In this document: positions 20,999 through 30,519 of the stretch, piece by piece
Layout of the letters: the number at the start of each line of letters is the position of its first letter
Numbering within the stretch: position 1 is the stretch's first letter
DNA from: Parachlamydia acanthamoebae
GTDB taxonomy: Bacteria > Chlamydiota > Chlamydiia > Chlamydiales > Parachlamydiaceae
DNA length: 64,000 nt
Assembly (NCBI RefSeq): GCF_000875975.1
Contig: NZ_BAWW01000002.1
Location: 180,241 to 244,240 of the forward strand
Direction of reading: 5' to 3'
Made by a program: the position numbers and the translations under genes
The notes under the pieces: model-generated
What the model saw: only the letters and a program-made list of their open reading frames with translations
The model's database searches: none
What the model was told of the DNA's origin: nothing

Positions 20999-21463
20999 CT
21001 AAATCCATTTTCCTTGATTCTCTAGAAAACGTGTATGTTTATGAGGTCTTGTTGCCGTATCCGCCAAACTATTAGGGTCTTGTGTAGAATTATTATTCGA
21101 AACAGTTGGAACTTGCGTATCTGTTACATTATTTTGAGTCACGTCAATGCCTAATTCACTAGCTAAGGCTAAATCACTTGCATTTTTTGTGTTACTTGAT
21201 ACCGAATTATTTTGCGAGTTGACTTGAGCTGCATTAATTCCAGCAATGGCAGCTTCAACAGCCGCATCCTGAGGATCAACATTTTTTGAAGATTTTGATG
21301 TCGACGTTGCAGTGGTGCTGCTTAAACCAAAATCAGGACCATCATCTGTGTTATTATCAGGATTATTAGGATCATTAGCACTTTGCAAATCTTGTTGATA
21401 AAGCTGATCTATATAAGCTTGATAACTAGTATTATTACTATCATTATTAACAGAACTTGACAT
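20999..21463 (-). CDS. Asn/Ser/Asp-rich low-complexity protein
   Basis: A 154-residue protein with a strong Shine-Dalgarno (AAGGAGGAG) before ATG. It is dominated by Asn, Ser, Thr, Asp and Gln, with two short helical stretches (DAAVEAAIAGINAAQVN and ASDLALASELGIDV) and a basic C-terminus (RPHKHTRFLENQGKW). No signal peptide, membrane segment or known domain. Composition and strong translation signals resemble secreted or surface-associated intrinsically disordered proteins, but function is unknown. Confidence 0.65.
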   Translation of the reverse strand: MSSSVNNDSNNTSYQAYIDQLYQQDLQSANDPNNPDNNTDDGPDFGLSSTTATSTSKSSKNVDPQDAAVEAAIAGINAAQVNSQNNSVSSNTKNASDLALASELGIDVTQNNVTDTQVPTVSNNNSTQDPNSLADTATRPHKHTRFLENQGKWI

Positions 21464-21554
21464 ATGCTCCTCCTTAATCTTGAGGGCCTTTCCAATTATT
21501 AGAATAGCATATTTTTATTTAAAAATCAAGTTGAATACATTTGATTCAAGATGA

Positions 21555-22103
21555 TTAAAGAAAGTAAGTTTGATAATAAAGAAGTGTTGAAATTGTTTTT
21601 CCATCTTGAATAGTACCGTCTTTGATCCAGGCCAGAATTTGTGCCCAAGGGAGAATCTCCACAGAGATATCTTCTGTATCATCCAATTTCTGACCTTGAT
21701 AATTCAAATTGCATGCCATGTAGGCGAAGATTTTTTCATCGCAAATACCCGGAGAGGTATAAAATGAGGCTAAAAAAGACATATTTGAAGCTTGGTAGCC
21801 GGTTTCTTCGATCAGTTCGCGATGGGCTGTTTCTAAAGGGGGTTCTTCTGGTTCTAAAGTTCCGGCGGGGAGCTCCCATAAGATTTTTCCTACCACAATC
21901 CGTTCATTTCGTATCATCACCACCTGTCCATCTTCCAGAATGGGAAGAATTACAACAGCCCCAGGGTGAATGACTGCATCCCGCTTGGCTAGCTTTCCAT
22001 TCTTGCTCGGCGTTTCGGCGTGATAGACTGAAAATCGTTTACCTGTGTAAACAATTTTGGCCTGGGGAATATCAGTAAAAGGATGAAAGGGAGGTTTTTC
22101 CAT
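21555..22103 (-). CDS. Nudix hydrolase, ADP-ribose pyrophosphatase type
   Basis: A 182-residue protein with a complete Nudix box at residues 81-103 (GTLEPEEPP...HRELIEETGY), including the metal-binding REL-x-EE. The preceding WELPAG and the FYTSPGICDEKI segment downstream are typical of ADP-ribose pyrophosphatases (NudF-like), which split ADP-ribose to AMP and ribose-5-phosphate. Substrate choice is inferred from family resemblance. It is separated from its upstream neighbour by a terminator hairpin. Confidence 0.88.
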   Translation of the reverse strand: MEKPPFHPFTDIPQAKIVYTGKRFSVYHAETPSKNGKLAKRDAVIHPGAVVILPILEDGQVVMIRNERIVVGKILWELPAGTLEPEEPPLETAHRELIEETGYQASNMSFLASFYTSPGICDEKIFAYMACNLNYQGQKLDDTEDISVEILPWAQILAWIKDGTIQDGKTISTLLYYQTYFL

Positions 22104-22158
22104 AATTGGCCTGTTAGAATAAAAGACCTACTCTAACAAGCCTTGATTAATGAAGCAA

Positions 22159-22180
22159 GCCCTCTAAAAAATTAGAGGGC
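22159..22180. terminator. Terminator hairpin
   Basis: Perfect 9-bp stem GCCCTCTAA / TTAGAGGGC with an AAAA loop, 10 bases after the stop of the LRR gene (minus strand). The T-tract in that direction is poor; on the plus strand GATAAATTTTT follows. Confidence 0.6.
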
Positions 22181-22189
22181 GATAAATTT

Positions 22190-23170
22190 TTAATCTATAA
22201 TAAAATCCTTAATTTTTTGCGATTGTTTTGCTTTTTTTAACTCTTCTTTGATTTCAGGACTAAGATTAAAGCCATTCAAGCGAAAAACCGTATCCTTATG
22301 GTTCTGAGGAAAGCTTAGCACATGTTTAAAAAATTTGGATAGGAAATCAGGGGTATTGTATTTTGAGTTTTTTTTCATAAAAGATAAATCAGGCGAACAA
22401 GGATTCTCACGAAGTTTAAACGTATATCGAGTGATGACTGAAACAATTGGAGGAAAATTGTTACAGTCATCTGCTATGATTTCCCCTTTTCCTGTTGATT
22501 GGAAAAATTCCCCAATTTTGTCCATAGAAATATTTGTTTTACTGACATCTAATTTTTTTATGATTTTAGTTAATTTTAATTTATCCCAATCAATTTGGTT
22601 AGCACCCTTTAAAATTAAAGTGTGTAAGTGAGGAAGCTTTTCCATTAACAGTTCAACTTCGGGCCTTAGTAAATCTGTATAGCTCAAATCAAGAGAGGTT
22701 ACGCTTTCAAAATTACCTTTTGAAAATTGGTCTAGAAAGACTGGTACGCGTTTTTGATATTTTTGCAACTTAAAATATACAGAAAGTTTCCAATGCTTTT
22801 TACTCATCATCTTCTTGCTCATTTCAGCCAATAGAAACCTCACTTGATGATCTTTTGCAGCATCAAGTTTATAACTGACTTTAGATTTTTTATTTACGAT
22901 GGTTAAGATTTTGTGATTCGACTGTTCAGTATACTCTAGAGTAATAGGCTGATTATCTACAGCTAAACAATGAATATTTAAAGAAGATGAAAAATGGTTA
23001 GTTAGATCGACAACAATTCTTGAGCAAATGTTTTGTTTTGCATCCGGTGAATGAAGCGGGATTTTTTTACAAAGATTTTCGAGTTTATAAAATAAAAAAC
23101 GGATCTGAAAAGAAGATTGTGGATTGATTTGGGATTGATTTGTTGTATGATAATTTCCAATAGAATTCAT
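22190..23170 (-). CDS. LRR-like protein
   Basis: A 326-residue protein. Residues about 150-225 contain leucine-rich-repeat-like units (VTSLDLSYTDL, LHTLILKGANQIDW, IKKLDVSKTNIS), flanked by charged, helical regions without recognised domains. LRR proteins in amoeba-associated bacteria often act on host proteins, but no secretion signal is readable here. The start ATG has AAAGGAA upstream. Few repeats are visible, so the call is tentative. Confidence 0.6.
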   Translation of the reverse strand: MNSIGNYHTTNQSQINPQSSFQIRFLFYKLENLCKKIPLHSPDAKQNICSRIVVDLTNHFSSSLNIHCLAVDNQPITLEYTEQSNHKILTIVNKKSKVSYKLDAAKDHQVRFLLAEMSKKMMSKKHWKLSVYFKLQKYQKRVPVFLDQFSKGNFESVTSLDLSYTDLLRPEVELLMEKLPHLHTLILKGANQIDWDKLKLTKIIKKLDVSKTNISMDKIGEFFQSTGKGEIIADDCNNFPPIVSVITRYTFKLRENPCSPDLSFMKKNSKYNTPDFLSKFFKHVLSFPQNHKDTVFRLNGFNLSPEIKEELKKAKQSQKIKDFIID

Positions 23171-23396
23171 GTTTAATTTCCTTTGAGTTTTCGGTTGAAA
23201 TAGTAAATTTCGGTGTCATTATATATGGAAATACATTGTATTTTATGTTTAGACTATCTTTTTAATCAATTGTTTAATGATTTGTTTGATTTTGTTGTTA
23301 CTAGATTAAATTTATAAATCGATGAAAATGAAGTAGAGAATATTGAGAGGAAAAAGTATACTTTGCGATTTACTAACACCGGTTTGAGGAACAGAC

Positions 23397-23783
23397 ATGA
23401 ATCTTTTTTCGTCACCAAAAATTTTGCTTGTATTAGGGACTTTGTTTGCCTTAGCTGCCGTGACAATAGGGTCGTTTGGGGCGCATTATCTCAAAAACCG
23501 TTTAGCTACCGAGGCTTTAACGACATTTGAAATCGGTGTGCGCTATCAAATGTATCATGCTTTAGCGCTTGTTTTAGTGGCCCTTATTTGCTTGCTTTAT
23601 CCTCAGGCAGCATTAATGACAGCTGGTTGGTGTTTTGTCTTGGGAATGATGCTTTTTTGTGGAAGTTTGTATGCTTTAGCATGCACTGGAGTAAAGTGGT
23701 GGGGGGCTGTGACGCCGATCGGCGGGATCACATTCCTTGTGGGTTGGATATTTTTCTTGATAGGAGTGTGGAAAGGGGTATGA
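23397..23783 (+). CDS. DUF423 membrane protein
   Basis: A 128-residue protein with four hydrophobic helices, matching DUF423 (YgdD-like): the first helix ends GSFGAHYLKNRL and the second carries YQMYHALALVLVAL. Function unknown, inner membrane. The stop codon overlaps the start of rlmI (GTATGA), so the two are translationally coupled. Confidence 0.85.
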   Translation: MNLFSSPKILLVLGTLFALAAVTIGSFGAHYLKNRLATEALTTFEIGVRYQMYHALALVLVALICLLYPQAALMTAGWCFVLGMMLFCGSLYALACTGVKWWGAVTPIGGITFLVGWIFFLIGVWKGV

Positions 23784-24949
23784 AACAAAAACGTGTTATT
23801 TTAAAGCCAGGCAAAGAAAAGGCTGTTCATCATCATCATCATTGGATCTTTTCTGGAGCAATAGCCTCGAGCCCTTCCTATGAAAATGGGGAAATACTCC
23901 CAGTCTATGCCTCCAATCATGTGTTATTAGGGCATGCTTACTTTAATCGGCAATCATCTATTGCAGGTCGAATGGTTGCTTTTGGAGAGTCGGATCCGGA
24001 AAAGACGATTCGAGAAAATCTTGAGAAAGCCATCCAGTTTCGTAAAGCTTGGTTTCATGGAAAGAATACCACGGCCTATCGTTTAGTGAATGGAGAGGGC
24101 GATAGTCTTCCAGGATTAATTGTGGATCAATATGCCGATTATTTGGTCATTCAAATTTCAACAATGGGCATGGAAAGATTAAAAGGACTGATTGTTTCAG
24201 AATTGAACCGACTTCTTGCACCTCAGTTAATCTATGAAAAATCTTTGCTTCCTTCTAGAAAAGAGGAGGGGCTTCAGCCTTTTCAAGATATTTTAATGGG
24301 GAACCTTCCTGATGAAGTCGAAATTTTTGAGAACGGGCTTCGGTTCAAAGTATCAATTGTTCAAGGGCAAAAGACAGGCTTTTTTCTTGATCATAGGGAA
24401 ATGCGACAAGAAATTCGCCAATTAGCTGCTCAAAAACGGGTGCTTAATTGCTTTAGCTACACTGGCGGATTTAGCGTATACGCCGTTGCCGGAGGAGCAG
24501 AAAGTGTTGACTCAGTGGATATTTCGGAAAAAGCGATTGAAGAAGCCAAAATCAATATGGAGCTCAATTCTAGTCAGTGCAAGAGTGAATTTTATTGTGA
24601 AGATGTGTTCGAATTTTTACGTAGTTCTACGCTTGACTATGATTTAGTGATTTTAGATCCTCCAGCGTTTGCCAAAAAGAAAAGTGATCAAATTTCTGCT
24701 TGTAGAGCTTACAAAGACATCAACCGCGTAGCTATGCAAAAGATGCCTAAGGGTTCGTTGTTGTTGACAAGTTCATGCTCTTATTATGTCGACGAAAGTT
24801 TATTTCAAAAAGTGGTCTTTCAGGCATGCGAAGAAGCAAAAAGAAGCGCAAAAATTATAGGACGCCACCATTTAGCTCCTGATCATCCGATCAATCTAGC
24901 TCATCCGGAAGGCGACTATCTGAAAAGCCTGCTTCTTTTCATCAGTTAA
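23780..24949 (+). CDS. rlmI: 23S rRNA m5C methyltransferase, RlmI family
   Basis: A 389-residue SAM-dependent methyltransferase. The start is ATG 23780, overlapping the DUF423 stop; longer in-frame starts would run deep into DUF423. N-terminal PUA-like domain with VILKPGKEKAV and a WIFSGAI motif, then a Rossmann methyltransferase domain with VLNCFSYTGGFSVYA (motif I) and VILDPPAFAKKKS, and LTSSCSYYVD holding the catalytic Cys. E. coli RlmI modifies C1962 of 23S rRNA. A natural run of five His lies at residues 17-21 where E. coli has a basic segment. Confidence 0.85.
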   Translation: MKQKRVILKPGKEKAVHHHHHWIFSGAIASSPSYENGEILPVYASNHVLLGHAYFNRQSSIAGRMVAFGESDPEKTIRENLEKAIQFRKAWFHGKNTTAYRLVNGEGDSLPGLIVDQYADYLVIQISTMGMERLKGLIVSELNRLLAPQLIYEKSLLPSRKEEGLQPFQDILMGNLPDEVEIFENGLRFKVSIVQGQKTGFFLDHREMRQEIRQLAAQKRVLNCFSYTGGFSVYAVAGGAESVDSVDISEKAIEEAKINMELNSSQCKSEFYCEDVFEFLRSSTLDYDLVILDPPAFAKKKSDQISACRAYKDINRVAMQKMPKGSLLLTSSCSYYVDESLFQKVVFQACEEAKRSAKIIGRHHLAPDHPINLAHPEGDYLKSLLLFIS

Positions 24950-24963
24950 AGTCGATACATTCA

Positions 24964-24998
24964 AAGCACCTGCCATTGCAGCGGGTGCTTATATTTTT
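24964..24998 (+). terminator. rlmI terminator
   Basis: A 10-bp stem with one G-U pair (AAGCACCTGC / GCGGGTGCTT) followed by ATATTTTTAT, 15 bases after the rlmI stop. Confidence 0.75.
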
Positions 24999-25041
24999 AT
25001 GTAATTGTAAACGTGGGCTTAGGAAGCTCAATTCCGATTCG

Positions 25042-25257
25042 TCAACAAATGACAAGGCTCTCGTTACAGCCAGTTAATCTAAAAGACTTTTCGGGTTTTT
25101 GATAATTCGCACAAAAGTGAATAAACAGGAAGATACGGATCTCATTGACATCCTTGTTTGGATGTTTTTGTAATTCACGACATAGGCTTAAAAGGGTATT
25201 TCCAGACTTCGGTTTTTCCAAAAGCTTTCCTATTCTTTTACTAGCTCTTTCCTTTAA
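25042..25257 (-). pseudogene. Out-of-frame 3' tail of the BTB gene
   Basis: Directly after the BTB-gene stop, the -1 frame stays open for 71 codons (TTA codon at 25257-25255 to TGA at 25044-25042). It reads like protein: LKERASKRIGKLLEKPK, then SLCRELQKHPNKDVNEIR. The junction is a run of five T's on the coding strand (ATGAATTTTTAAAGG); one extra T would join the frames. Either the gene lost a base there or the tail is not translated. Confidence 0.4.
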
Positions 25258-28085
25258 AAATTCATAGCATCTGAAAATTCGTTTATAGATAAAGAAGGTA
25301 TTCCAGCTCTCGAATTAGCAATGGCCGTGAGAACATTAAAGTTCAATGGAAAGAGCTTTAAAAGGCTCATAAGTTGACCGTAAGGGATGTTTACACAAAA
25401 ACAAATAAAAAGTAGATTGCGTACTTTTTTAGCATCTACGTAGCTTGTATCTGTCAGTAGATGGTGACAAAAATCTGAAATAAAGCTAAAAAGATTTCTC
25501 TTTCCTAAAATTCTACCTATTTTTCTGATATGATTTTCAGGGGCCAAATTTTTCTCTTCCACATCTTGAATAAATTTTGGAAACAGGTTTGAGATACATT
25601 CTATCACCTCTGGTTCAAGGTTGAATTCATCTAATGTTTCGATATAGTCAAGATGGAGATCCCACTGATTGAAACTTCCCTCATCGAGAATTATTTTTGC
25701 CGTTATAAGGCAGTTTTCATAATCCCGATTTTCTTTCTGTAGCTCTTTTGCTTGTTTTAAATTTTCATGAATTAAATATTTAAATATGTCGATCGATTGT
25801 TTAGAAAAACGATTGAATGTGATTTGATTTGATTGAGCTATTGCCCAGTTTCCCCAAAACTTAGCATGCTTTAAAACAAATGCGTTAAGTGAATGAAAAG
25901 ATTCCACGGGTAAGTGAAAAGATGGATTGTGTCTCAATAATTGAATAGCTCTATTTAAAGGCCGTAGAGTTTTGAAAAAGCTCCTTGTTTTTACAAAGTA
26001 ATGAAGAATCTCATGGGTTTTCCCTAGCATCATTTTTGCTGCAAAGATAGCGGGTTTGTATCGATTGATTTTCTTTGTAAAATGACAGAGTTCTTTGCGT
26101 TTAAAATTAGGATCTTTAGTGATCAACAAAACAGGGAAAAAACTTTCTACAAATTGCATCACTTCAAGATCCAGGGAATCGGTAATGAGAGAATCTAAGA
26201 AGCTAGAAAGATTTTCAGGAAGTTTTTTTATATCTTGATTTTTCTCTTTAAATATAGTGAAAAACGTTTTCCCTATTATTAATTTTTCTGAAACATCTAA
26301 GTTTAAAGCGTAAATAATCAATTCATCATAAAAAAGTTTGAGTAATTCGCTATCGTTTTGTTTTTGCAAACACTTAAAGATGTCTAAAAAATTATGATTA
26401 TTTTCAGCGTGCTCCATGATAGCTTTTAAAAATACTTTACGCACTTCTGTTTCAAACAATCGGATAAATTTAAAAGCTTGTTGGATTCCAGTGTCTGGAT
26501 TGATGGCTAAAATTTCTTGAATGAGATTAAGTTGACATTGTTCACGCAGGTTTATGGGAGTGTTTTGTTCCGCTTTGCGAAAGACTCGCATTGCTTTATG
26601 TGCTTTTTTTTCATGCAAAAAGGCAATAATCTGTTGAATAGCCTCGCTATCATAAGAGTAAGGGGGGGATTTTAGGTTTGCTTTACCTAGATTAGGCTCA
26701 ATCAGAGTGGGTAGTATGGTGACATCTTGATTTAGATTAAGATTTATACGATTTAAAGAGTCCAAAAAATCCTGGTGTGCGACATCCATGCGCTCACTTA
26801 CAGACACCGCATCTGTAGTAAAATCTTGAGGTTTTTTGATAAAAGAAAAGCGTTCTTGGATCATCGCTTTAATAGAGGGATCCTGACAGATCGGTAGTTC
26901 GAGGACAATTTCTATGGCATTAGATAGAAAAGATGTAGGATCAAACGAAAAAACAGTTGAAGAAAAATTTTCAGAAGGTTTGGGGTTAAGAATGACAGCA
27001 TTAATTTCAATAAAGTGAATACAGGCGATATAATCCTTGATGACATGGAAAGACTCTTCTAGAGGCATAGAAGATGCAAAAGGTAAAATTTTTTGTAGAA
27101 TGAGTGTTGCAACGACACTTTCTTGAAGTTTGAACTTGATTTTGTTTGGTCTCAGAAAACTAAAACTATTAAAGGATAATTGGTTTCGATTGACGGTTGA
27201 CTTTACAACATCAAAAAGATGTTTAGCAAGTGCAGCATTTTTGATGTTACCCGCTATATGGAATAAGTGGAGTAAAATGGGAAAAGCAAGATCAATTTTT
27301 TCACTAGGAATACGAGAAAGATGTTCTGGCTTTTTGTCATAAATATTTGGGATAAGTTTTCTTAAAGAAAAAATTATTTTTGCGAGCGCATTGTTAGAAT
27401 TTACAATTTTTTCATCTGAAAGGATGAAAAAAAGAATACTGAGAGAGATAGATAAAAACGTTGGATTATGGTAACTTGTCGATTCATATGGCATCCAAGA
27501 AAATAACTCATCAATCCCTTCTTCCAATTGATTGTGATGCAGTACAAAAAGAAAATGCTTAAATAGTTTATCCGCAATAATGGATTCACTTTCGTTTATT
27601 GAGCTTATAAGCCCAAAAAAGCAGATGAATTTTTTTTGATCGAAATTAAATGCATTTTCATCTAGTAAATTAAAAAAAACTTCCCAATCCATGTATTTTT
27701 TTTCAGAAAAGAGGCAACACTTTAATGATTCTTCTAAATTATCCATGGAATAGCAACGCGCAAATTTATATAAATTGATAAAAAGCATTAAATCTGAACT
27801 TTTATATAAATCCCTTAAATAGAGAGAACCTCCTTTATCACTCACATAAGTACATATCGCTTCAATCGTTGCGCTATCGAAAGTAAAAGTCACTTCTTTT
27901 GAACAGAGGATGTCCGAATTTTTGTAAGATAATTCATTCTTGAACATTCCAAAAAGTTCCAAAGTTTTAATGTCGATAGTGAATGATTTATCTGTAGCAT
28001 GTATGGTTATTGGATTGGTATTTGGGAAAGGGGATGGTAATGAAGAAATATTTTGAGGCGGGAAAAAATTTACAGGAACTTGCAT
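25254..28085 (-). CDS. BTB/BACK-like eukaryotic-type protein, effector candidate
   Basis: A 943-residue protein. Residues about 25-130 resemble a BTB/POZ domain (FTIDIKTLELFGMF, then EVTFTFDSATIEAICTYV and LYKSSDLMLFINLYKFARCY), followed by a BACK-like helical segment (DWEVFFNLLDENAF). The remaining 700 residues are helical and may form a solenoid. BTB proteins recruit substrates to Cullin-3 ligases in eukaryotes, and BTB-box expansions have been reported in amoeba chlamydiae, so host ubiquitin interference is plausible. No signal peptide. The frame ends at a T-run and appears to continue in another frame. Confidence 0.65.
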   Translation of the reverse strand: MQVPVNFFPPQNISSLPSPFPNTNPITIHATDKSFTIDIKTLELFGMFKNELSYKNSDILCSKEVTFTFDSATIEAICTYVSDKGGSLYLRDLYKSSDLMLFINLYKFARCYSMDNLEESLKCCLFSEKKYMDWEVFFNLLDENAFNFDQKKFICFFGLISSINESESIIADKLFKHFLFVLHHNQLEEGIDELFSWMPYESTSYHNPTFLSISLSILFFILSDEKIVNSNNALAKIIFSLRKLIPNIYDKKPEHLSRIPSEKIDLAFPILLHLFHIAGNIKNAALAKHLFDVVKSTVNRNQLSFNSFSFLRPNKIKFKLQESVVATLILQKILPFASSMPLEESFHVIKDYIACIHFIEINAVILNPKPSENFSSTVFSFDPTSFLSNAIEIVLELPICQDPSIKAMIQERFSFIKKPQDFTTDAVSVSERMDVAHQDFLDSLNRINLNLNQDVTILPTLIEPNLGKANLKSPPYSYDSEAIQQIIAFLHEKKAHKAMRVFRKAEQNTPINLREQCQLNLIQEILAINPDTGIQQAFKFIRLFETEVRKVFLKAIMEHAENNHNFLDIFKCLQKQNDSELLKLFYDELIIYALNLDVSEKLIIGKTFFTIFKEKNQDIKKLPENLSSFLDSLITDSLDLEVMQFVESFFPVLLITKDPNFKRKELCHFTKKINRYKPAIFAAKMMLGKTHEILHYFVKTRSFFKTLRPLNRAIQLLRHNPSFHLPVESFHSLNAFVLKHAKFWGNWAIAQSNQITFNRFSKQSIDIFKYLIHENLKQAKELQKENRDYENCLITAKIILDEGSFNQWDLHLDYIETLDEFNLEPEVIECISNLFPKFIQDVEEKNLAPENHIRKIGRILGKRNLFSFISDFCHHLLTDTSYVDAKKVRNLLFICFCVNIPYGQLMSLLKLFPLNFNVLTAIANSRAGIPSLSINEFSDAMNF

Positions 28086-28182
28086 TGCATTCTCATCATA
28101 TTATTTAAAAACTAAAACGTTATAATTTAAAATAAATGAGGAATGATTGCAATTAGTTGATTTTAGAAAGACTTAACTAATT

Positions 28183-29412
28183 TCACATAGAATAGAGATG
28201 ATCAGGAGAAGGAAGCTGGCAATGTGGAGCAAGGAGTTGTTCGAGCCAGTCAAATGCTTTCTGATGAAAGGTAGATAATGCTCCTGCAGCGCAGTGCTCT
28301 CCTGCACCTTCAGCACTCGAAAATAAAAAGTAATTTTTGGGACATGTCAATGTTTGATAAAGTTCTTTGGCTTGGCCCGTACAGTATTGTTCATTTTCCG
28401 CATTTAATATGAGGGAAGGGCAGTGAATGTCTTGAGAAATACCTTCCAGATTATAGGCTTGCCAGGCACGTAACAATTCTACAGGGGAATCTGCTCCATG
28501 CACCCACATTTTGCTTTTGAATTTAAAAGCCATGAAAGGATTTGTCAGAGCTTGAGTCATAAATTTTTCAAGATAGCGATTTTCATCATGTTCAAGCAAA
28601 GTTGTGACTTCAGGGAAACTTTTTTTAATATTTTCTAGAGCATCAAACTGCCCTGGATTGGCAATCAATCCGGCTAGGCGATGTTCAAAAGCTGCCGCAC
28701 GTGAAGTAATCAGTCCACCCCAGCTTAATCCAACTAAAATAATGGCGTCTGATTTGACCTCAGGTTGTTTGATAAGAAAGTCGACAACTGGAGTGATGAC
28801 ATTCTCCCAGTCTGGTCGCATATAGAGGTTTTCTTTAATGAGGGCTTCTCCTTGACCCGGTCCGTCAAAGCATAAGGCATGATATCCTCTTTTTAAAGCG
28901 GCATTGGCAAGAGCTAAATAGCTTTCTTGCTGTGTGCTATCGTTGCCTCCATTTACAATCAAAACTGGTCGTTTTGCGTCAGATGAATCCACCTTGTAAA
29001 AATAGCCAGGAAGAGAGGACCCCTCAAAAGGGATACGGACAGCTTCAACCGGATGTGAAAATAACTCTGCGGCTTTGGAAAATGTTTCAGTATGGGATTG
29101 ATAGGCATGCACTAAACGAGGATCTATAGGTTGACCAAATAGGAAGAAAAAGGCTGTGCGGTAGTAATTGGATGCGCGTAGATAGGCTTGACGTGCGCTT
29201 ACAACGTTACCAGCTTGCTTTGAAACTTCTGCGGATTGTTCAACTCGCTGAGCAGTTTGCAGCCAATTTTCGTGCCAACTATCCCAATCATTTTCTTTAA
29301 TGCGTTCAGCTGTCGACAAACATTCTCCGATGTCCGCGCCTTCGCAATAAGCGTAGGAAAGGGTTCTTAATAGTTGAGCATCTAACTGAGGCGTATTAAA
29401 GAATATTTTCAT
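28183..29412 (-). CDS. Alpha/beta hydrolase
   Basis: A 409-residue protein. The N-terminal 130 residues are helical (a lid or cap), and the hydrolase core follows: oxyanion region VLIVNGGNDS, FDGPGQGEA, the nucleophile elbow GLSWGG (Ser near residue 228), an Asp/Glu region LILNAENEQYC and a C-terminal EGAGEHC with the likely catalytic His. The layout recalls FrsA/DUF1100 and pseudooxynicotine-hydrolase-like C-C or ester hydrolases. No signal peptide. It is 3 bp downstream of ribD, so part of the acs-ribD unit. Substrate unknown. Confidence 0.82.
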   Translation of the reverse strand: MKIFFNTPQLDAQLLRTLSYAYCEGADIGECLSTAERIKENDWDSWHENWLQTAQRVEQSAEVSKQAGNVVSARQAYLRASNYYRTAFFFLFGQPIDPRLVHAYQSHTETFSKAAELFSHPVEAVRIPFEGSSLPGYFYKVDSSDAKRPVLIVNGGNDSTQQESYLALANAALKRGYHALCFDGPGQGEALIKENLYMRPDWENVITPVVDFLIKQPEVKSDAIILVGLSWGGLITSRAAAFEHRLAGLIANPGQFDALENIKKSFPEVTTLLEHDENRYLEKFMTQALTNPFMAFKFKSKMWVHGADSPVELLRAWQAYNLEGISQDIHCPSLILNAENEQYCTGQAKELYQTLTCPKNYFLFSSAEGAGEHCAAGALSTFHQKAFDWLEQLLAPHCQLPSPDHLYSM

Positions 29413-29415
29413 AAC

Positions 29416-30516
29416 TTAAATCCGATAATGAAGATATACGCAATCGTCCAAACGTTTGGTTTCTTTTAATTGGAATTGCGGAGCGTTGATCAGGGTTTGA
29501 GGAGAAAAGCTTCCGAATAGAGGAATCCCATCACAGCCTAAAACTTTAGGTCCTATATAAAGATGGAGGGTTTGAATGAGTTGTTCATGCATAAATTGTC
29601 CCAACAAAGTTGCGCCACCTTCAATTAATACTTGAAGAATTCCTTTTTTTCCTAGTGTCTTCATTACTTCATTTAAGTCAACCCCTTCTCCATTTTTTGC
29701 CTGTGATAAAATGATCGATTCAATTCCATGGGATTGCCACATATCTCGGATTTCTGTCGAACAGCGATCCGTTGTTAAAATGCATGTCGGAGCTAAGTTT
29801 GTGTTAAATAGAGGAGAAGATAGGTCGGTTAAGGTGCCGCGACTATCTAAAACAACGCGCAGGGGAGCTTGGTAGGGAAGCGGGGAAAAAGAACGAACAG
29901 TTAAACGAGGGTGATCATATTTTGCTGTGCCACTGCCGATCAAAATGGCTTGGGATTCTGCCCGAAGCCTTTGTGCATCTTGCCGTGACAATTCATTTGT
30001 AATCCATTTTGACGTATGATCGGAGGCGGCTACACGTCCATCCAGACTAATTGCTGCTTTCGCCACGCAAAACGGGCGACCTGTTTTGCGTTGAAAAAGA
30101 TAAGGCTCCAGAAGCTCCGTGGCTCGTTGCTGCTCAACCCCCACAGTTACTGAAATCCCCGCCTCTTTAAGTTTTTGAATCCCTCTTCCGCTCACTTGTG
30201 GATCAGGATCTTCTAAAGCGATGACAACATGGGCGATTTTGGCTTGAATAATAGCGTTTACACAGGGAGGAGTTTTACCAAAATGGGAACAGGGTTCAAG
30301 AGTGACATAAAGAGTGCTATTTTCTGCCTGATGCAGAGCTTGCCGCAAAGCCATAATTTCAGCATGTGCTTCTCCAGGGGCTTGCGTAAAGCCTTCACCC
30401 ACAATTTTTCCTTGTTTAACAATAACAGCTCCGACCCAAGGATTGGGTGGAGAAAGCAATCGAGCCTGGGTGGCCAGTGCTAAGGCTCGATCCATGAATA
30501 TAGCATCTATCGACAT
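29416..30516 (-). CDS. ribD: Bifunctional pyrimidine deaminase/reductase
   Basis: A 366-residue RibD for the second and third steps of riboflavin synthesis. N-terminal cytidine-deaminase-like domain with zinc motifs HAEIMAL (near 50) and EPCSHFGKTPPC (near 75-84); C-terminal reductase domain from about residue 145 (KAAISLDGRVA, ILIGSGTAKYDHPRLTVR, QVLIEGGATLLG). Complete by length. It is sandwiched with 3-bp gaps between acs and the hydrolase gene; the other rib genes are not in this window. Confidence 0.95.
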   Translation of the reverse strand: MSIDAIFMDRALALATQARLLSPPNPWVGAVIVKQGKIVGEGFTQAPGEAHAEIMALRQALHQAENSTLYVTLEPCSHFGKTPPCVNAIIQAKIAHVVIALEDPDPQVSGRGIQKLKEAGISVTVGVEQQRATELLEPYLFQRKTGRPFCVAKAAISLDGRVAASDHTSKWITNELSRQDAQRLRAESQAILIGSGTAKYDHPRLTVRSFSPLPYQAPLRVVLDSRGTLTDLSSPLFNTNLAPTCILTTDRCSTEIRDMWQSHGIESIILSQAKNGEGVDLNEVMKTLGKKGILQVLIEGGATLLGQFMHEQLIQTLHLYIGPKVLGCDGIPLFGSFSPQTLINAPQFQLKETKRLDDCVYLHYRI

Positions 30517-30519
30517 GCG

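Noticed and set aside
23588..23779. Longer N-terminus of RlmI
   Set aside because: It would lie wholly within DUF423 in another frame; ATG 23780 gives the normal family start.
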